Positions 8,331 through 13,142 of a DNA stretch of 13,142 nucleotides are shown piece by piece. How positions within the stretch are numbered: the first letter of the stretch is position 1; every line of letters begins with the position of its first letter. This DNA is from Tritrichomonas foetus (lineage: Eukaryota > Parabasalia > Tritrichomonadida > Tritrichomonadidae). A model generated the notes under the pieces. It was not told the DNA's origin, did no database searches, and saw only the letters and a program-made list of their open reading frames with translations. The stretch lies in contig MLAK01000816.1 in assembly GCA_001839685.1 (NCBI GenBank), positions 8,493 to 21,634 on the forward strand. The letters are read 5' to 3'. Made by a program: the position numbers and the translations under genes.

Positions 8331-8333
8331 TTA
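8330..8333 (-). terminator. TAAA overlapping the stop codon (possible poly(A) signal)
   Basis: On the minus strand the TAA stop of the 146-aa gene is followed by A, giving the UAAA proposed as the Trichomonas polyadenylation signal. The match is short and weak alone. Confidence 0.35.
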
Positions 8334-8771
8334 TTTGGTTGACTTTCTTTCACAGCATTCACGGAATTCAGTCAAGCTTTCAAAAAGCTTCTGAATATCC
8401 TCGGCGTTATCCATCCAAAATTCCTGTGGTGCTGAGCCTGATGTGAAAGTAAGGCGAACAAGAAAATGATCATTTTCATCGACTTCGTATGATTTGAGTG
8501 TATTTCCTCTAATTTCAAAAACGATTCCTTCGAAACCACCTCTGATGCTGAGTCTCTTTCGGTAGAAATCGAGGTGGATTGATCGTTTCATCATACCGAG
8601 AATTAACTGCTTTTGGGTGATTGGGAATTCTAAGAAATGGGTTCCGAGCTTATCGGCTGGACGTTCGTAAAGGTCGATAGTTTGTTTTGCGATTTTTGTT
8701 CCTTGAAGTACTTCTTCGGCGTTGAAAGCGTCTGGAAATGGAACGAAGGGGCAGGTTTTGAGCATCGTCAT
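8331..8771 (-). CDS. Small conserved-looking protein of unknown function (146 aa)
   Basis: The product is 146 aa with a richer G+C and C-ending codon content than the neighbouring coiled-coil genes, which suggests good expression. The predicted layout is an N-terminal segment, then a run of likely beta strands (SIHLDFYRKRLSIRGG, GIVFEIRGNTLKSYEVD, HFLVRLTFTSG, QEFWMDN; about residues 64-120) and a final amphipathic helix (AEDIQKLFESLTEFRECCE). Strands capped by one C-terminal helix are compatible with a PH-like fold, but this is inference from pattern only. No signal peptide or membrane helix is seen. ATG occurs at codons 1 and 3 (8771 and 8765), and either could be the start. It is divergent from the 455-aa gene and lies downstream of it on the other strand. 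Confidence 0.8.
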   Translation of the reverse strand: MTMLKTCPFVPFPDAFNAEEVLQGTKIAKQTIDLYERPADKLGTHFLEFPITQKQLILGMMKRSIHLDFYRKRLSIRGGFEGIVFEIRGNTLKSYEVDENDHFLVRLTFTSGSAPQEFWMDNAEDIQKLFESLTEFRECCERKSTK

Positions 8772-9383
8772 GATGATTAATATTACGATTTTGTAAACCT
8801 GTCAATTAGATTTTCATCGTGATTTTGGTTTACAACGTTCAAAAAGTGATACATGATAATTGAAAAGTTTAAAAAAAAGTGGCATATTTATGAAACACCA
8901 GAGTGATTATCATCAGTGTGTCACCTTTCTCTCGGGTATTTTAAAACAATCAAATCCACAAATTATTAAATGACTAAATCAGTTAAAAACATGAGGAGTG
9001 ATTTTTTAAATAACTTTTATAACAAAGATAAAAATGAAAAATAACAGCTATCGTTTATATCTGATAAATCACGTTTTCTAATTGATTGTTAATGAAATGT
9101 TAGAACTTTGTTTCTTTTGGATGAATGGAATTGTTGGTTGTATATTATCAGCAATTTCAGTGTTAAGAGAACATCTCATATAGAAATCACTGCTAAGATT
9201 TCTATTTAATTTCAGGTAAATACAATATGCGTGTTTTCATACTTAGATAACTTAAATAATTTTGATATTATTGAATAATCAATTCTGAAACATTTAATAT
9301 TAGGCTAGTTCAGATATTATATAGAGCTATTCATCAATTTACACAAAAACAACATTGATTGATTACATGAATGGTCATTGTGA
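8772..9383. other. Divergent spacer, mostly featureless
   Basis: AT-rich region between the divergent 146-aa and 455-aa genes. It contains one strong hairpin (9180-9205, listed separately) and only short open frames. No RNA gene seen. Confidence 0.5.
9180..9205. repeat. Perfect 9-bp inverted repeat (hairpin)
   Basis: ATAGAAATC (9180-9188) and GATTTCTAT (9197-9205) are perfect complements around an 8-base loop ACTGCTAA. This is the longest perfect hairpin I noticed in the spacers. It lies about 480 bases upstream of the 455-aa gene. Function unknown. Confidence 0.5.
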
Positions 9384-9590
9384 TCAGAATCTAAAGAAAT
9401 TATTCAGTTTTATTTGACAAAGAATGGATTATAGGAAACAGTAAATAGATTAAACTGACTGAAGGAAGATTTTCCATTAACACTCAAGCAGAGCTCGGAT
9501 TATAATCTTTTTCCATTTTTTGATCCAAAAGACACAGATCTCAACTCGCAAGCAACAACTTTCCAGCTTACCAATATTATAATTTCATAA
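9384..9590 (+). pseudogene. Probable decayed gene fragment with two in-frame stops
   Basis: One frame runs 68 codons with only two internal stops (TAG at 9432, TGA at 9456). Its pieces read SESKEIIQFYLTKNGL, ETVNRLN, and LKEDFPLTLKQSSDYNLFPF followed by FDPKDTDLNSQATTFQLTN. The last piece has normal protein-like composition and codon use. It lies just upstream of the intact 455-aa gene and does not resemble it. Family unknown. Confidence 0.4.
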
Positions 9591-9676
9591 GCAAAGGTAG
9601 TAAACAACAAAAGAATTTGATATTAACTCATCACTTCACAAGGATGTTATACGGCCATATATTAATACAAAAAGTT

Positions 9677-9684
9677 TCATATTA
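9677..9684 (+). promoter_or_regulatory. Initiator (Inr)-like element TCATATTA
   Basis: TCATATTA fits the trichomonad initiator pattern TCA(+1)-Y-W-Y-T-A and directly abuts the ATG at 9685. Initiation at the A (9679) would leave a 6-base 5' leader, within the very short range known for Trichomonas. This is the best promoter match in the window and supports the chosen start of the 455-aa gene. Confidence 0.6.
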
Positions 9685-11052
9685 ATGATTAGTGATTCCT
9701 TCTTTGACGAAACAGATCATGAATCAATGTCAGATATCATCAAAATGAGGGCCAACAGAATATCTGAGCTGTTTCCTCCTTGTACTCTTGCTTATTCATT
9801 TTTATTAAAATCGAGAAATTTTAAACTCAGTAAAGATGAGCTTTTTGAGAAAATTATTCAATTTCCTCAAGTAGATGATGCTCGCAGAGTATTTCTATCA
9901 CCAAGTGACACACGTCTTTTTGGCTTTCAAGATATAGATTTCTTCCAAGTTCCAATCAAAGAATTCATCAATTTTAGTCCAGATGAATTGATTCAAATCC
10001 TTGATAATTCATATTTCTATGTTGGCCCAAATGAAGTATGGCTTGAATATCCTCCAGAGATTGATATTGAACATACACTTTTAGTATATCGTCATTTATA
10101 TCCTCAAATGAGCAACCAAGATTTCATTGAAAGCTTAAATAGGCCACGTTTTATTGCCTACTTTCATTATCATAAACTTGAAATCGATCTCAACAATTAT
10201 GAAATTCCATCACTTCAACCAGAAGAATCATTCTTCTACTTTAAAGAGCAGCCACAGCCAGAATATGCATTATTGAATATATTTTGCGCTAATAGAACTG
10301 ATAATCTTCCATTTTTAAAAATCCAAGAAATTAAAAGAAACACTACAATTTTTATAGGTCCTGAAAAGAAGCCTCTTGATTTAGCTGTACTTTTAGGTGA
10401 TTTAATCGAGCTTATAACTAATTGTCATTTCTTCGAATTTGTTGATGATCGAGTTCAAGCATATCCACCACTTTTCTTTTCAACATACTTTAATTATAAC
10501 CAACCGTACACTTATCAAGCAAACGGAGCACCATGTTTAATTAGATCTCCTACGGATACAAACACAACCGAAGAAGATGATTCAATAATGGTTGATCCAG
10601 CTGTTTCTAGTAAAATCTTCCCATATATCGAAAAACTAATGGCTGACATTGGTGATGATGTACCAAATTTCACTCACACTCAAATATTCCAACATGTCGC
10701 CGCTCAATATTTTGGATGTGATCAACATATTTACCACGAAAATGCGTCAATCTCGATTGAAGAAATAAAGAATGGAATTTCAAAATGGGTTCAAGAAAAC
10801 GCACAAAGAGATCTTCTTTCGAAACTGAAAAATGAAATTCAATGGTTCGAAAATGAAACTAAGAAAATGCTTGAAGCAAGAAAACAAAGCTTAAACATAA
10901 TGCCAGACATACGAACGGATGAACTCATGGAAAGAATTGGAGAAGAGTATCCTTTCTTAAAGCCTGATCAAGATGAGCTAGAATACGAACTGGAATTGAA
11001 CGATAGTGAACTTTACAAGTTGAAAGAAGAATCATTTAAAGTGCGTCACTAA
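9685..11052 (+). CDS. 455-aa protein of unknown function with an internal duplication
   Basis: The ATG at 9685 immediately follows an initiator-like element. I do not recognise the family. Two segments align without gaps: ELIQILDNSYFYVGPNEV at residue 101 continuing to EYPP (124), and DLIELITNCHFFEFVDDRVQ at 239 continuing to AYPP (262). Each is preceded by a helix-like VPIKEFINF (89-97) or PLDLAVLLG (230-238). The order, a P-hydrophobic helix, a second helix, then an F/V strand pair, recalls the latter half of La-motif winged helices, but that is speculative. Residues about 293-305 are an acidic linker. The C-terminal third (about 355-455) is charged and helical, including a likely coiled coil at about 370-405 and an acidic end. 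No membrane helix or signal peptide is seen. A nucleic-acid-binding or adaptor role is only a guess. Confidence 0.85.
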   Translation: MISDSFFDETDHESMSDIIKMRANRISELFPPCTLAYSFLLKSRNFKLSKDELFEKIIQFPQVDDARRVFLSPSDTRLFGFQDIDFFQVPIKEFINFSPDELIQILDNSYFYVGPNEVWLEYPPEIDIEHTLLVYRHLYPQMSNQDFIESLNRPRFIAYFHYHKLEIDLNNYEIPSLQPEESFFYFKEQPQPEYALLNIFCANRTDNLPFLKIQEIKRNTTIFIGPEKKPLDLAVLLGDLIELITNCHFFEFVDDRVQAYPPLFFSTYFNYNQPYTYQANGAPCLIRSPTDTNTTEEDDSIMVDPAVSSKIFPYIEKLMADIGDDVPNFTHTQIFQHVAAQYFGCDQHIYHENASISIEEIKNGISKWVQENAQRDLLSKLKNEIQWFENETKKMLEARKQSLNIMPDIRTDELMERIGEEYPFLKPDQDELEYELELNDSELYKLKEESFKVRH

Positions 11053-11147
11053 TGAATGAATGGCTTTCAATTGAAGTACTTTAATATTTAAAATCAAAAA
11101 AATAGTTGTTCTTGGTTCTATTAGATGATAGATATTTGAAGAAATAA

Positions 11148-11420
11148 GTTGAACACACTTTGGCAATCTCTTGGACAAAAGTTTCTACTTCTTTATAAAC
11201 GCTTAAAAAGTTCTTTCCATTGTTAATAAAATTTCCACAGTCGGATTTTTCCGAAATTGAAATTCGTTTCTACTTTTATTATTGCTTTTTCTCAAAAATA
11301 CTGAATTCCCATTCTTTTCATTCAGAATGTCTCTTCACTAGAGTCTGGACAGAAACCCATATTACGCATATTAAACCCCTACTACAATTTTTGCATAATT
11401 CTTATTTAATGATCATATAA
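11148..11420 (+). pseudogene. Possible decayed gene fragment
   Basis: The frame is open for 90 codons with one internal stop (TAA at 11196). It reads VEHTLAISWTKVSTSL, then TLKKFFPLLIKFPQSDF, and ends near FTRVWTETHITHIKPLLQF. There is no good ATG near the start. Simple base composition would predict about seven stops in that length. It is tandem to and downstream of the 455-aa gene. I do not recognise it. Confidence 0.3.
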
Positions 11421-11604
11421 ATGGTAGTTCTACTGATTAAAACAACATTCAACAAATTCGAAAAAATATAATTATTTCATATATTGTTTATTTTTATTTC
11501 TAACTTTAGATTTCTGTATAAATATTAGTTCACTATTTGTATGTAAAAATGTAGATGTTATATTAAAGGTGTAAAATGAATAATAGGAAAAAAAGATCAT
11601 GTGA
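11421..11604. other. AT-rich spacer
   Basis: Very AT-rich, no open frame of note, nothing recognised. Confidence 0.4.
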
Positions 11605-12237
11605 AAAGAAACTGCAAATTTACTAAATATACACAATGAATATAGGTCCTTATTAGATTTGACAGTATATTTCTCTTCTTATCTACATGCAATTGGTCGG
11701 ATTGCTTGCCAAATTAGTAGTGTCTGACTTTATTATCACAATGAAAAACGTCAACACTTGGAAATAATTGACCAAAATCTTTATCATAAATTGACACAAT
11801 ATTATCTCTCTAAAAAGCTATCATATCAAAATTTGCTACTGTTGCAACCTCATAAGGATCGAATATTTGCAAATAAGTGGATGGATGAAATTATGCTAAC
11901 CAATACAACAAATTTCCAAATACCCCCAATCTTGAGGTCAAAGTAGAAGTAATCAAGCGTGCGTAGTCTACTGAGGTCTGTGCAGTTATTCCTTTATACT
12001 GTATTATGGTCAACTGGTTCATATTAATCACGTTTAATAATAGATAATACAATTTTTCGAGTGTGTTTCAAAGGAATCACAAAAACAGATCTTTCAGTCA
12101 TTCACATTTATAAAGGTTGTGTTGCAAAATACAAAGTAGATTCTAATCACATTACGCACGAAAAAAATGGCAGGCTTATTGATGTCAAAAAAAAAAAAAG
12201 GAATAACGCACGTGTAGTACAATTTTCTATTGCATAG
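11605..12237 (+). pseudogene. Probable decayed gene, about 210 codons in one frame with four internal stops
   Basis: A single frame runs from 11605 to the TAG at 12235 with only four internal stops (TGA 11725, TAG 11944, TAA 11950, TAA 12025), where roughly 16 would be expected from base composition. Pieces read LLNIHNEYRSLLDLTVYFSS, then YYHNEKRQHLEIIDQNLYHK onward to HKDRIFANKWMDEIMLTN, and later FRVCFKGITKTDLSVIHIYK and HITHEKNGRLIDVKKKK. The last reads through a 13-A run at 12187-12199, a likely indel hotspot. The longest uninterrupted piece is 11728-11946. It may be a dead cellular gene or a mobile-element remnant; no transposase or other motif is recognisable. Confidence 0.45.
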
Positions 12238-12417
12238 GTGGCTTTTCGTATTATTTTAGAGTTAACAATTGTGATAATTTAAAACAAACAATTCAATTCA
12301 AAATTTTCTAAAGCGGTTTAAGGAGAAAAAAGCAGTCTGGAATATATCCCAACGCGAAACTCCCATTTGATCCAATTTGGTTTGATAAAATATTGGAAAA
12401 ATATCTTATATAAGCAT
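12238..12417. other. Spacer with short possible coding remnant
   Basis: Mostly AT-rich. The plus strand at about 12316-12411 reads LRRKKQSGIYPNAKLPFDPI and then WFDKILEKYL, which looks protein-like but is only about 32 codons. It could be another piece of the decayed gene upstream. Confidence 0.25.
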
Positions 12418-12626
12418 GGGTATCGATAGATATCGATAGAAATTCTCCAATTATCGATATTTTTATCGATTATTTGATAAAAAATATCGATAGGTATCGA
12501 ATAAAAAAAGTGACATTTGGATAAATTGAAATATTTTCTTTTATTCAATAAATATAAGTATCAATATTATTAAAATATTGGATTTATCGATATATTTTAT
12601 ATATTAATATTGGAGATTATATCGAT
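12418..12626. repeat. Cluster of TATCGATA palindromes
   Basis: The 6-mer ATCGAT occurs seven times in about 205 bases (starting at 12422, 12432, 12453, 12465, 12486, 12586 and 12621), and five of these are full TATCGATA palindromes. A near copy (ATCGAA) sits at 12496. The spacing is irregular, so this is a site cluster rather than a tandem array. It may be a multi-site protein-binding region or a degenerated simple repeat. Confidence 0.6.
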
Positions 12627-12684
12627 TAATTTAAAATTTATCAAACACAGTTTATAAGAATTATTAGCTGATACAGGTAAGGCA

Positions 12685-12698
12685 AATCAAATTTGATT
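12685..12698. repeat. 14-bp perfect palindrome
   Basis: AATCAAATTTGATT equals its own reverse complement. It lies between the TATCGATA cluster and the 42-bp array, and its core CAAATTTG resembles the TTTCAAATTTG variant of the array motif. Confidence 0.5.
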
Positions 12699-12706
12699 GT
12701 CAAGAC

Positions 12707-13142
12707 TTTCAAATTTGTCTGGTGTGATTTCGGACAAAGTCAATTTAGCATATTGGCATTTCAAGTTTGCACAAGTCCCAAATCAAGTTTGCATTCATTT
12801 TGCGAAAATAATTAACATTCCTATGATATAAAATATGAGAGTATTCTATAAAGCAATTACATAAATACTATTTATTAAGTATAATTTTTTTGAAATTTTA
12901 ATAATATTATTACTTTTCATGTGTACAAAAAACTTTCAAGTTTGCATAATAGTATTTTTTGAAACTTAAAAATGCATTTCAAGTTTACACGATTTGAGTT
13001 TTAAAATTTACACTGTTGCTTCAAGTTTGCGCAAAACGAGTTTTAAAATCAAAATTGTTGTTTCAAATTTGCACAAATAACTTTTTTAGTAATGAAGTGA
13101 CATTTCAAGTTTACTCAAAAGTATATTTTTGATTCGCATGAT
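12707..13142 (+). repeat. Degenerate repeat array with 42-bp period, continuing past the window
   Basis: A motif of consensus TTTCAAGTTTGCAC occurs at about 12707, 12759, 12781 (minus first bases), 12934, 12977, 13019, 13061 and 13103. The last five are spaced 43, 42, 42 and 42 bases, so this part is a true tandem array. The rest of each unit is looser, typically an AGTTTTAAAAT-like middle. All frames on both strands carry stops within the units, so it is noncoding. The first three copies are irregularly spaced, like the eroded edge of an array. It is still going at the window end. Confidence 0.7.

Noticed and set aside
9098..9183. Short hydrophobic frame (MLELCFFWMNGIVGC and onward)
   Set aside because: Fewer than 35 codons, with no supporting signal; well within chance.
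12318..12548. 76-codon minus-strand frame
   Set aside because: Half of it is translated TATCGATA repeat (IDIYR/ISIDIY); the rest is antisense to an equally open plus-strand reading.
12707..13142. CRISPR-like array
   Set aside because: The repeats are degenerate, the spacers are not unique inserts but related sequence, and the genome is eukaryotic.

Overview
The window looks like nuclear DNA of a parabasalid protist (trichomonad), probably close to Tritrichomonas or Trichomonas. The basis is intron-free ORFs in the standard code, very AT-rich spacers, an initiator-like TCATATTA directly abutting one start codon, stop codons overlapping TAAA in two genes, and a Mn-type CDF transporter of eukaryotic type. 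The assignment is inferred from style, not from a marker gene. I saw no rRNA, tRNA, CRISPR or bacterial operon signals.

Layout: (1) 1-1218 (+), the 3' part of an acidic repeat protein whose start lies off the window. (2) 1624-2976 (-), a cation diffusion facilitator of the Mn-CDF subgroup with an N-terminal zinc-ribbon-like Cys cluster, convergent with (1). (3) 3719-4870 (+), a coiled-coil protein with an Arg/Glu tract. (4) 5113-7533 (-), a long coiled-coil protein with a disordered Ser/Asn tail, convergent with (3). (5) 8331-8771 (-), a small unknown protein. (6) 9685-11052 (+), an unknown protein with an internal duplication that may be winged-helix-like; it has the best promoter match. Genes are monocistronic, in divergent or convergent pairs or in tandem with long spacers. 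Nothing suggests they form one pathway.

The spacers are not featureless. Several hold stretches with far fewer stops in one frame than such AT-rich DNA should have, probably decayed genes: about 3142-3421 (-), 7588-7797 (+), 9384-9590 (+), 11148-11420 (+) and 11605-12237 (+). A GC-richer structured island lies at 7855-7975. The right end (12418-13142) is a repeat zone: a cluster of TATCGATA palindromes, a 14-bp palindrome, then a degenerate 42-bp tandem repeat running off the window.

I found no clear new multi-gene system. The items most worth checking are the 42-bp array beside the TATCGATA cluster, the zinc-ribbon/Mn-CDF architecture, the duplicated domain of the 455-aa protein, and the gene fossils.
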